From contig KL647295.1 in NCBI GenBank assembly GCA_000727475.1, forward strand, positions 1,953,950 through 2,017,949: 64,000 nucleotides of DNA. Direction: 5' to 3'. Origin of the DNA: Sarcocystis neurona. Lineage: Eukaryota; Apicomplexa; Conoidasida; Eucoccidiorida; Sarcocystidae. The translations under genes and the position numbers were made by a program. A model generated the notes under the pieces. The model made no database searches. It was not told where the DNA came from and was given only the letters and a program-made list of their open reading frames with translations. How positions within the stretch are numbered: position 1 is the stretch's first letter; each line of letters starts with the position of its first letter. This document shows positions 23,001 to 35,000 of the stretch, piece after piece.

Positions 23001-26000
23001 CACGTGCTCGCGCCTGCGTCCCGTCTGTGGACGCGTGTTGCTACTCTCCCGGCTTTTCCTATTTCCGCTGTCGCTGCTCCTGATGCTGCTGCTCTTGGTG
23101 TTGTTGCTCGCGCCCGTGGTGCTTCTGACACTCCACCTGGTCCTGCTGCGGCAGCGCGAGGAGACGGGCTTGGTGCTCTCGTGCCGCTGGGAGCTCTCTG
23201 GTCTTCCGTCTCAGCAGGTGCTGCAGCGGCTCTCTTCTTGTCAACCGCTGCCCGGGCTTCCTCTCCTGCTGATGCAGCCGTCCCGCTGCGTCCCGCTAGA
23301 CGCCGCTGTCGCTGCTGCTGATGCTCTAGCACACGAAGGACGCCTCTTTCTTCTTGATGCATCAGCTCGAGGCACTGCTGCACGGCAGCGTCACACTGCT
23401 GTTGCTGCTTCTTCTCTTCGAAGAACTTGTTGCTTCCTGTCGGGTCGCCTGTGAGAGGCGAGGCCGCAAGCACCGCTGCTGCAACCCCCACATGTGACGG
23501 CACAACGAGCGCACCCGCGGATGCCAGCAAGCCACGAGGAACACCTGGTGGAACCGGAGCTCCCGCTGCCTGCCGCTGTTGTAGCAGAGGCGGCTGCTGT
23601 AGGAAAAGCGGCAGCCGCTGCGCTAGTGGCAGCTGGACGTACAGGTCGCGACCACACGCTGCTCCCCGCCACCACCCGGCGGTGGTGGCCGGATCCCCTG
23701 CAGCACCTGCTGCTGACAAAGAATAAACTCCCGCTAAAGAAGCGCATCCTGCTTCTCTTGGAATTGACGCTGCGGCCCCTGCGGAAGACGACGACGGTGG
23801 AGGATGGTGAGAAAGAGGAGGAGGAGAAGCTGCTGGTGTAGCCACCGCTGCTGCTCGCAAAGGCCCGGGCCGGGTGGCTGGGTCGCGCACAAGCGCAGCG
23901 GCAGTACCGAGGCACTGGTGCATCAGAAAGCAGCAGAACGCGAGTTGTAGGGCAGCAGCGCCCCGTACATCGTCTGCTGCTTGAAAGAGATCGACACCCT
24001 GCAGCAAACGCAGCAGCAGCACATACACGCGTACATACCTCTCACCAACGCGTCCGTACAACAAGCAGACAGACTGCTGGTTAAAGCGTCACTAGTACAC
24101 GTGCAAACTACGCTCCTGACGTTTTCTTCTTCTTCTTCCACGCCGTCTGCTTCAGCTTCTGCCGGGAGATCAGCAGCCCACAAATTCACACATACACACC
24201 TACTTAGATTGATAAACATACAGCAAAATATTTATTCACACATACACACTCATGTACATATTTACACACACAAATACTCACACACACGTATATATATACA
24301 GAGAGAGAGAAACGGACGTGCGCACGTATGTGTACATATATGTGTGTATTAAACAAACCAGCAGTACGTGTATGGCCAGGCCAGAGCTGTTGCGCTTGGG
24401 ATTTACCTGTTTGCAGTACGCAAGCGCTTTTGTAGAACGGCCAGTAGACCAGAAGAGCTCGCCCAGTGCGGCGCAGCTGCTCGCCATCAGTCGCTTCGCT
24501 GCAATCTCGAGCGAACCCCCAACAGCTGCCATGTTCGCAGTCAGCGCCCGCTGAGGCTCCCCAGCAGCAGCAGAATACCCAGCAGCAGCCAGGTAGCTCC
24601 CAGTAGCCGCGCAGCCGGCAGCGCCACATGCAGTACAAACAACAGCAGAAGAGGCGCCAGGAGCGCCGACAGCAGTACCCGCAGCAGGGCGTGCAGCGCC
24701 GACAGCAGCAAGCGCTGCGGCTGGCGGTCCAGGCCGTCTCTTTGCGTCCTCGGCCTCGTCCTGTTCTTCTTTGCGTGCACGCGCTACCAATGCAGCAGCA
24801 CGCATGCAAATAGCCACGGCTTCGTTGAGCAGCTTTTCTTTGTCAGGTGGAAGAGCTGCTGCAGGGTCGAACGGCAGCCACGCTGAGTTCCACACGCGCC
24901 AGGCTTCGACATCCCTGCAGCCCAGCTGCTGCGACTTCTTCGCATTTCCTGCGCTTGCCAGCGTTCTCTGCAATGAAACCGGATTATCAGCTTTGCCTGG
25001 TTGTGTTTCTCCTCCTGCTGCAGCAAGCGCGCAGTCGCTGCTGCTGCTGCTCCTCCTCCCACAGCTGCGAAAAGTCCCTTCGGCCACTCCCGCTGAGCCG
25101 CCGCTCACCGCGGTCGCCATCTTGTCCCCAGCCGCCGTCGACGCAGCAGCACTCCTCTTAGTAGCAACGCGCTGCAGCTGCTGCGCGCTAACCAGAAAAG
25201 GTCTGCACCACTCTGGCACTTCTGCGAACCCCGTCTGCACCTCTTCAAATGCTGCCAGTCTCAGTTCACGCTGGTGATCAGCGGCGGCAGCAAGCGACGC
25301 AGCTGCTGCTGCTGCTGCAGGGAGCAGTCCCGCCGCTGCAGGACGTTCCACTGCTGCATGGTGGACTGCTTCTGGGTCAGATGACGACCCTGTTGTAGCT
25401 TCCGACCGTGCTACACGAGGAGCAGCTGTCTCTGCAAGCGTCACACATCGCCACGCTGCTCCTGGTGCCGCTAGTGTGGCGGCCGGTGCTGCTGCTTCTC
25501 CAGAGGAAACACACGCTGCAGGTCCGGCTGCAGCAGAGGCTGTTGTTGCAGCTTCTACCGTGGTCCCAGAAACGGCTGCCGCGGCAGACGTGGCGGCGGC
25601 GGCAACAGTGGCAGTAGAGACTCTCTCTGTTTCGGCAGTCGCTGCTGCTGCTGCGTGCCCAGGTTTCCTCATGCTGCTGCAGCGGACTGCAGAACCTGCA
25701 GAGGCCGTCGCGCTCGTGTGCACTGCGGCTCTGTTGGAATCTGGTAGCAGTGCTGCAGCCTGCAAGTGCAGCTCAGCAAGCCACCGACAAACTGAAGCAG
25801 ACAACAGCAAACCCACAGAGTCGTTCTCTTCCGTTTGTCCATTCCTTCCACGCTGGTTGGGCGCCTGGTGCCGACGTTCTTTTTCCGGCACTTCCCGGTG
25901 GCTGCGCTGCGCCTGCCATTTCTCCTGCTGCTGTCGCTGCAGCCCCCCAGGAATACCGTCAGCCTTGGGAGACGGCAGCAGGCAGGTCGCCAGCAGCACG

Positions 26001-29000
26001 TGCAGAAGCGTGTTTCCCAAGAGCCGTGCTGCCGCAGCAACATCAGGCCGCAGTTTTAGCCGGTGCTTCGGGTCCTGCGACTCTGACACTTCTTGTTGCT
26101 CTTCCCTCATCTGCGTGTGCAGCTCCTCATGCCGTTGACCCTGCTTCTGTAGATCAACAGGTCGTGACCCCTGCCTCCGCTGCGCCTGGTACTGTTGTGC
26201 GTGCTGCTGTTGCTGCTGTTGATCTGCGTGCCGGAGTTCACGGTGTTCCTGCTCCGGCTGCTTAAGGTACTCCTGCTGCTTTTGCCATGGCTGCTGCAAC
26301 TGCTCCGGCAGCGGCGTGCGGTGCTCGTGTCGTTCTGGGAGTTGCTGCCTTCGCCGCTGGGCTACCTCCTCTTGCTGCCCTCGCGTCACCTGCTCCTGGG
26401 GTTCCTCCACTACTGGTACCCGGGCACGCAATAAATTCTCGCGGCCCCGAGTGGACAAATCATCCACCGCCTGCACACGACTACGAAGCGTGCCTCCTGA
26501 AGCCGTTTCTTCTTGTTTTTCGCCTTCTATTACTCCGGCAGTTCTCCTCGCGGGAGGCGGCACTGCTTCGTTTTTGGCCTCCGCTGCTGCTCCTGCTGCA
26601 TCTACGCTCGCAACCTTATCCCTGTCAACGGTGTTCAGGCTAGCCGCTCTTGCAGCTCTCTTCTCGCCTACTGCAGTTGTAGCTGTTGCTGCGCTGGCGG
26701 ATCCTCCTGCTGATCGTCGGGCTGCTGGTGCAGTGCCTTTTGCTCTCGAGACTGGACACGTCACTGCTGGTGCTGCAGGATAAGCCTTTATCTGCGGGTG
26801 CACCGCTGCGGGTGTTGCAGAAACTGCCGCAACGCGTGCCTCAACGGCTACTCCTGAGGCGGCTGCTGCGCGCCCCGCCGCTGCTGCTGGGCACACCGCC
26901 GCAGCTGCCGGTGCTGGGGCTGCTGCGTTCGACGGCGTTACACCTGCTGTTGGCGGAGTGGCTGCTGCGGACGCAGGAGCAGCTGTCGCATATGTATTCG
27001 TTGCTGACGCGGCGTTGTCTCTTCGACCGTCTGTTTCTGTCTTTATAACAAGTGGCGCCTTAGGCAGGGGCGCCAGAGGACGATCCAGACTGACAACAGC
27101 TGCCGACTGCTGCGCCAGAGGACAGTCGACAGTGACAGCAGCTGCGGACTGCTGCTGCTGCTGCGCAGCGTAGGCAAGGGCGAGGTGGACTCTGATCAGC
27201 TTGACTCGGAGACGGCGTCGCAGTCGATTTTGTTGCTGGTAGATACAGCAACAGCTGCTGCTGCACTCCCTGCACGCATCGGGTGGCGTATACTCGTAGC
27301 TTGCCACAAGGTAACGCGCCGCTTCCATCAGCAGCTGTCCTGCTCTGTTCAGCAGCAACACCTGTCCCGTACCTATCGTCTCCGCTGCGTCTGTCATGGC
27401 GGCTCTCTGTTCTTCCGTGCTCCCCGCTTTCCCTTCCACGTCCGCACCATGCAACTGCTGCTGCTGCTGCAACGCTTGACGCTGCTGCAATGGGGGCTGC
27501 TGCCAGAGACGCGCGTCTGTGTCATCGTCTTCTTCTTGTCGTAGCTGCCGACATGAAACGTGCTGCTGCTGCTGCTGACGCTGATCCAGGTGAAATTCTA
27601 GCTGCCGCAGATGTCCCTCCCCGCCCTGCTGTTGCGCGTGACGGTTCCCGTGCTGCCGGCGCTCCTGCTGCTGTTGCTGCTGACCCGTTATCAGCAGGGT
27701 GCGGTGCTCCAGCAGAAACGTATCCGCGAGTACTTCATACGCCGAGGCCATGGTCAGCCAGCCCCCTGCTGAGGATTTACGCTGCTCTTCCACTGTCTTT
27801 CGCGCTGCGGAGGCAGCAGAAGTTGCTGCGAAGTTTCTTTCTCTCTCTCCGGGGGATGGCGGCGACGGATAGCAGCTGCGAAACAGAGCTAGCGCCCGCA
27901 ACAGCAGTCGACGTATCAGCTGCTGCCGGTCGTTTTCTTCACGCTGAAGCAGCCTCGCATGCTGCCGCTGCCGTAAACCGTCGCCCTGCGAAGAATCATA
28001 ACAGCTGGCCGGGATATCCTGCCTAGACACTCCGTAGCTGCGGGCGCAGCAAGCGCCTGCTGCTGCAGCACGTGAAGCGGCAGCTGTAGGACGTAGACCA
28101 GCCGTTTTCTGCGTGCTCCTGCTGCTGCTGCGGCCAGAGCCCGTCGCTGCGCAACCGCAGCCCACTCTTGGAGACAGGTCAGCCGCCGCTACTTCAGACG
28201 AAGACGCTGCAGTCGTCGCAACACCCCCGCAGCCCTGAAGGCAAACCCTGGGAGAATGAAGGCCCACAGCCCCCCGGGCGGCAGAGACGCATGCAGCCTC
28301 AGAGCTACGCATCATATCAGCGGAAGAAAAAACCGTCCTCTGCTCCGCTGCCAGCAGCAAAAGTCCGAGTTCGTCCCGCGGGTCTTCGTGTTCGGGCCCG
28401 CTCCGCGGTTGCAATCGCTCTTCTCTCTCCGGTTGCCACAGGCCTCCTTGACTGCAGCCGTCGCCAACGTGCCCTCTGCCGCAGCAGCTGCTGCAGGGAG
28501 CTTGCTGTCTATGCGCCGGCGACTGTTTGCCGTCCCGTCGCTGCCGTCCGGCGTCCGCCGCAGCAGCAAGAGTGGGATGTGGGCTGCAGCAGGCTAAAGA
28601 GTTCCACACACCTGCAGGGGCCTGAAAAGACGGAGCAGTCACACAGCTCCTTGACGCGGCTTGTCGCCTGCTCTCTACTTCTCTTCTGCCGCCGCTACGT
28701 CGTCTTCCCCCATCAACCCTCTGCAGCTGCAGCCTTGGCTCTCTCTGCCGCAGCCCCGTGGCGCACGGAGGACGACCTCTGCTGGGATCGTCAGTAACAG
28801 CAGGGGCAGCACAGTCATCAGCTGGCCCATCTGGCGCTGCCGCCGGTGTGACTGCTGCCAGCTTCGCGGCTGCCTTGAAGTACAGAAGTGCGGCTGTGAG
28901 ACGAACTCCACGCGGCGACGGCAGCAGACAATCTGCTGCGCCTTGCTGCTGCCGCTGCTGGACTCTCCTGCTCTGAGCAGCGGACCAATGTGTGGGGAGA

Positions 29001-32000
29001 GGGTAGTATAGAGGCGGCGGCGATAAACACCCAGGGCCTTCTGCCGCCGCTAAGGAGGAAAGCAACGCCGCCAGACGTGGACGCAGCGTCAACGTCGTCG
29101 CCGCGGCCCGCGCTGCCGCAGCGCTCGCAGCTGCAGACGCTGCAGCGGCTGCACTCGCTGCCGCTGCGCTCGCCGCTGCTGCCACGCTCGCTGCTGCTGC
29201 CGCAGTCACCGCGGCTGCAGCTGCGCTTGCGGACGTTGCAAGCGAGGCCAGGGCGGTGGTGGCGTCGCTCGCCGCGGCCCGCCCAGAGACGCCTGCAGAA
29301 GAGGCTGCACCACCTGCACCTGCAGCAGCACTGCGCCCTTCACCAGAAGCAGCCGTAGCAGCAGCACAGCGGTCCATAACAGCGAGAAGAGGTCTGGCCG
29401 TTCTGCTTGCGGTGCGGCTCCTCCCGCAAGCAAAGGCAAAAAACGAAGCTGCTGCCGTTGCGCCAGCAAGCGAGCGGAGCGCCGCTCTCACACCTTCCAC
29501 GAGCAGCTGCAGGCAGTTCTGCAGGTCTGCTTCACTCCAGGCGCATCCTCCGGGAAAAGGACGCGGCTGCTGCGCCGGCTGCTGCTGCCCCCGCGGCTGC
29601 GCCAAGCCGTGTGTCAACGCGCACTCCACCGCACTCACCAGCAGCTGGACGTACCCTGCTGCGGGAGCCGCTGCGTTCGGTCGGCTGGCGCCTCCGCTAC
29701 TCAGCGGACCCCGGGAGAGAACCTCGGTCACATCGGCAGGCAGCAGAGAAAGCGCAGTCATACTCCACATCTCGGGGGCAACGGCGGCCTTCGGCTGTGA
29801 CGTTTCTTGAGTCCTGCTGCTGGTTGGCCACAGAAGAAAGACATGAGGAGCTCTAAAGTGCGTAGACGCCGCTGCCGCCTCCGCCACTTGCTGCAACAGA
29901 TGATGCAGCAGGACCAGCGGGCTCGGTAGTGACGTCTGTCCTTCTCGTGGAAGCGACGTGCTGCCGTCCCCTTGCTGCGCCCACAGAGTCGATCGCGGCT
30001 GCTGCTGCTGCTTCTTTTTTCCGTGTGCCGCCACAGGCCGTGACGCGTGTCTACCTGCAGCGGCAGCCCCCTGCGGCTGCGCCTCGTTCTTCCCCTTGCC
30101 CTGCGACACTCCTCCGGCAGCCACCGCTTCGCCAGCACCGCTTCCACCGTCGTGCAGCATCTCGTATCTCTCAACAGCGGACCCACGCTCCTGCGTCCCC
30201 TTCTCCTGCGTCATTACCAGCTGGCACGGCCGCTGCAACCCGTCCCGCTGCTCCGACAGCCCAACTGCCCCCTGTTGACCCTGCTGGTGCTCCTTCTCTC
30301 CTCGTTGACGCATGGCCTTCTGCTCTTCCTGCTTTCTCTCTCCGAACGGAGCCGCCTCCTGCTTGTATTGCTGCTGCTCAAGACATTCTCGCTGCGCTCC
30401 CGCGCATCGCTGCTGCTCTGTCAGGATTTCTTCCCGCTGCTGCTCTTCCTCCTCCTCTTCCTTCTTCTCCTGCTGCTGCTCCAACTGCTGCCAGCTGAGC
30501 GTTTCCCGCTGCCGCTCATGCGCTTTCTTTGTCGCTTCCAGCGCCCAGCGAAGCAGCAGCCCCGGCAGCCGAGGGATCTCACACCGCGACACGACGCGGA
30601 CGTCAACCGATTGCTGCAGACAGCAACAGCAGGCTCGCAGCAGCTATTGAGAACAGACAAATCTACCGCCTCTGGCGGTGACTCCGCTGCGTTTCCACGA
30701 ACATACACAGACCTCTGGACTGAGAAATATACTCCACAGACGCACACGGCAGCAACGGTAGCGCGCAGCCCGTAAGACGCCCTGCTGCTCTACTGTACAG
30801 GATGACGCCAACAGAGGAGGCCTTCGGAACACAGACAACAACGACCGGAAGCCCGCTGCACGCCACTTGAATATTCAAGAAATGCGTTTGTGTGCCTGCT
30901 TACGCTGCCGCGCGGAAGGAGCTCAACACATCTGCTACAGAGATGCAAATCAACAGCAAGCCTAGGCAAAACGCGCCGCTGTTCTGCGTGCGTATCTCCA
31001 CGCATTTATACCCACATTTAAATACATATACACATACATATATGCGCGTGTATACGTATACGGAGACGGAAGACAAGTCACAGGAAGAGAAAAACCGTTC
31101 ATTGACGGAGGATGTGGACAGAACACGCATCAATCGTCGCCGAGAAAGCCGGTGGCGTTAATAAGCAGCTGTGCCACACGTGACGACGCCGCGCCTCTGC
31201 AAACAATTGACGCATGCACTAGAAGAGACATACACGCAGGAGCAGACAAAATCCGAGCTACCGGCAGTCTACATGCTCAGGACCCCATTCTCCAGCCCCT
31301 ACTCTCGACCCGAAGAGAACCTGCACATACACATATATACAGACGTATACAAATATGTATATATATATATACCTATCGGCGACGGAGATACCGGTAACAC
31401 AAGAAGGACGGAAGCTGTATCACCAGTCCACGTTGTCCTAAGCCAGTAGAGTCGCGGCCAAGTGATACAAATACGTGTATATGGACCTCTACCGGGAACA
31501 CACACTGGCACACACATACACCAAATATACGTCGATACACGATATACATATATATATATGTATATATGGGCAAGGGGAGAAGAGTGACGCACCGATCGAG
31601 AGACGGATGTCAGAGTTGATGTGGGGAGAAGCGCAGAGACATCGACGGGCAGGTGAACCAGCCGACCGGTAAGAAGATACGAATGATCAGACAACAAATA
31701 CCACGGACGGACAAATTACTGCGTCAAGCAGAACGCGCAAGGCAAGCTGAAAAGTATACAGACGCAGATGTCTAGGGACAGCTACGTTCAAGGCTTCGCC
31801 TTGTCGCTTACCCCCAAGCTCAAACAGAAGCAAAGAGAATCTAGCTGCAGTGCACACGCCACATTCCACAACTTGCAGCAGAACGTGTGCAGCAACACGT
31901 CCCGCTCCTCCCCCTCTTCCTCTTCCTTCTTCGCCTCCTCTTCCTGTTTTTCTTCTCCTTGCGTTTCCTGCGCGTCTTTCGAATGGAAGTGCCAGGCGAT

Positions 32001-35000
32001 CCCGCTGTTGTACCACCTGGCTTTCTGGTCTGCAGCGGGGTTCAGCAGCGAGCAGTTGCTGTTAATATTTCTATCGCTCCCGGCGCTTCTCTGACATTCC
32101 CGCTGCTCTTGCTGCTGCTGCTGCCACTGCAGCGTTAGTCCAACCTGCGCTGCCTGACACAGCTCTTCTTCTTGTTGCTGCTGCTGCAGGACACACAAGT
32201 TCTGCTGCGCCTCGTTCACCGGTTTTCGCTCCTGTGGCACGCCGACGTGCTGCTGCCGCACCCGCTCCTCCTGCGCCTGCTGCTGCGTCTCGGATTTTCT
32301 CTGACGGCTCCTCTGTTCCTCTGTATTACTGTCTTTTTTATACTGCTGCTGCTGCTGCCAAGGTAACCCCACACTGTTGCTTCGAACTTCCACTGTCCTT
32401 ATACCCGGGGAAGTTCCTTTCCAAGAAGACGCCAGTGCCTTACTTGATCTGCCCACCTTATTCACCGGGACTTCGTAAGACAGAAACGGCCGCAGCAGCT
32501 GCAGCATGTCAAACAGTATTAAGCCGACTCGTACCCCCAGGAATGCTGTGGTTGACAGCAGCACGCCCTCCCCTCGCTGTCTTAGCGCAGGGCTGTGCTT
32601 GCCAAGGTGCTGCGTGGTGTCGATTCCAGCCGGAAAGCTGCCAGAGGCTCCTGCTCCTGCTTCTGCCACTCCGGCTTCTGCTGCTTCTGCTTGTGCTGCT
32701 CCTTTTCCCCTTTTTATGTGCTGAGTTGCTGACACTTCTTTTCTACGTGCTGCAGCCAGGTCCTTCGCAACCTCTTCCTGCCTCGAGACCGATTCAGTAG
32801 CTGCCGCTGTTGCGGCGCACGTCTTCGATCTTCGTGCACCGGCGACCAGACCAGGCTGCAAGTTACAACTATCGCACACGGCCGCTGGTGCGGCGTCCGA
32901 GCAGCACCACGGCACGAATTCCTGCTGTAGTGGAGGGGCAGCAGACGCAGCACTTCCGTCTTCGCCCCACACACCCCACATAGCAGCCGCAAGCTCTAGC
33001 AAATCCCATGGCTGCTGCCACTGCTGCCCCATAGGTTGCTTCTGAATCTGTTCTCCTTGTGTACACGTGGGCAGTGGCGTCGTACATAACGTCCCGGCTC
33101 CAACGCTTCCGACGCAAGTGCTCGGCTTTGCTGCTGTCTCCTCTGTCACAGCGTCTTCGAAGACCGCTGCTGCTGCTGCCTCGTTTGACAGTGGAGTAGA
33201 CTCGACCGCTGCGGGAAGCGCTTCTGTAGTCGCATGTCGCATTGCTGCTTTTGGTGGAGTCCCTGCTGCTGCTGGGACTGCTGTTCTTGTCGCGGTAGCT
33301 GCCGACACCGGTGCTAACGGTAGCGCGGCCCGTCGAATTCCTGTCGGTGCTGCGTCTTCTGGTCGTGCTGCTGCAGCTGGTAAGTCCAGTCCGCCTGCTG
33401 CCACCGCTGTGTTTTTTTCTGTTACGAAGCCTCCCTGCTGTACCGGCAGCCGGTCAGCAAGAGCCGCCGCTGCCGTAGCAGCACCCGCTCGCAGCAGCGG
33501 CGCGGCTGTCGCGGAGGGTGCAGGAAGCTGAAGGACTGACAACACAACTGGCTCTGCTGCTTCGATTGCCGGCAGCAGCAAGTCGTTGCACTCCGGCAGA
33601 AAGCGACCCCAACACTGCGCGGCGCGGTAACTCCAGGAAGACCCACTCGTGCACGCGTCGCCGTGTGCGCACGTGTTGCTGCTGCTGCAGACGTCGCACG
33701 AACTTCTGTCACCGGAGGAAGTCCAACGCATGCCACCGTTGCGCTTGTCCCAGCTGCTGGTGTTCCTGCTGCAGCTGGTCTGGCCGGAGACGTTGCTGAC
33801 GGACACACCGTCGCTGCAAGTGCCACTGCCGCTGCACAAGTGCACGTCTCCCGCGCTGCAGCAGCACCGGTATCCACCAGAGCTCAGGTAGACCCCGCCA
33901 GTCTTCCCGCTGCTGCTGCAGTTGGTGCGTTCGTCTTCTGCCTTCTCGAGACCGCTGCTCCAGCTGCCTTCTCGCAGAAAGCGCGGCAGCATCCAGTCCG
34001 ACGAGACGCTGCTGCGACAGCTGTACACTTCACAATCTCCTGCTCCTGCCCCGCCAGCAACAAACGCACCCTCACCGCTTAAAGCAGCAGCGGACCAGGC
34101 GTTCTCGACGAGCTGCTGCCGCTGCCAGCGATCTTCTGCTGCTGCGCCTGCTGCACACGTACCATCTCGACCACCTCCATACCAAGTGATGTCAGTATTT
34201 GTAGCAGTGGCGGGTGTCACCCGGACGCGCGTCACGTGCTGCCCCCACGGCTGCTGCTCGCGCTGCCACTGCTGCTGCTCGGGCTGCCACTGCTGTTGCT
34301 CAGAGCGCTGTTGCGCCCACGTGTGGACAGGTGCCGCAGACGCCGCGGCATCTTTTTCTCCAAGCCACGTGCCAATCGAATTCCTCTGCGAACCGTCAGG
34401 GATGCCCGGTTCCTGCTGCTGCTGCTTCTCGGAGGGAAACGCAGACGCCTCCGGCCGCTCGTGTATCTGCAAGCAGCCACGTTGCTGAGCCAGCTGCACC
34501 GCGTGGCTCTGTCTCAAGTCAACTTTTTCTTCCACACCATCGTGTTGCTGCTGCTGGCGCGTTCTGAAGGACGCTGAACACTGTCCCTGCTGGTGCGCAA
34601 GGGCCGTCGCTGCCTCCTGCAGCTGCTGCTGTATAGGCGTCTTCCAATCTTCCCCCTGCTCCCGCTGCTTCCGCTCTCCTTTTTCCCACCCGTACCCTTG
34701 CCCGTGCTGCTCCTGCTGCTGCCGACTCTCGGCAATTAGACATCTCCCATAGTCCGGTCCCATCTCGTGCGCTCTCCCAGTACTACGAGGACTGCCGTCG
34801 CAGCAGCGCACGAACCGTCCGCCACGGGCAGCTGAACCGGCAGCTGCTGCGGCGCATGCCGCGGGGGAGATACCCGCAGCCGCAGCAAAGCTTGCATCAG
34901 CCAAACCCAGTGCTACCAGTCTAGCGGCAGTGGCAAGGTCGACGCCGTTGCCGCTGCGGTCACGCGGAGCCGTCGGAAGGTTCGTGCAGTTTTTGTCGTC

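Noticed and set aside
22117..23726. Plus-strand open frames opposite exon 3 of the giant gene
   Set aside because: They are fragmented and Pro/Ala/Leu/Cys-biased, while the minus strand is continuous for 1,331 codons with coherent helical blocks.
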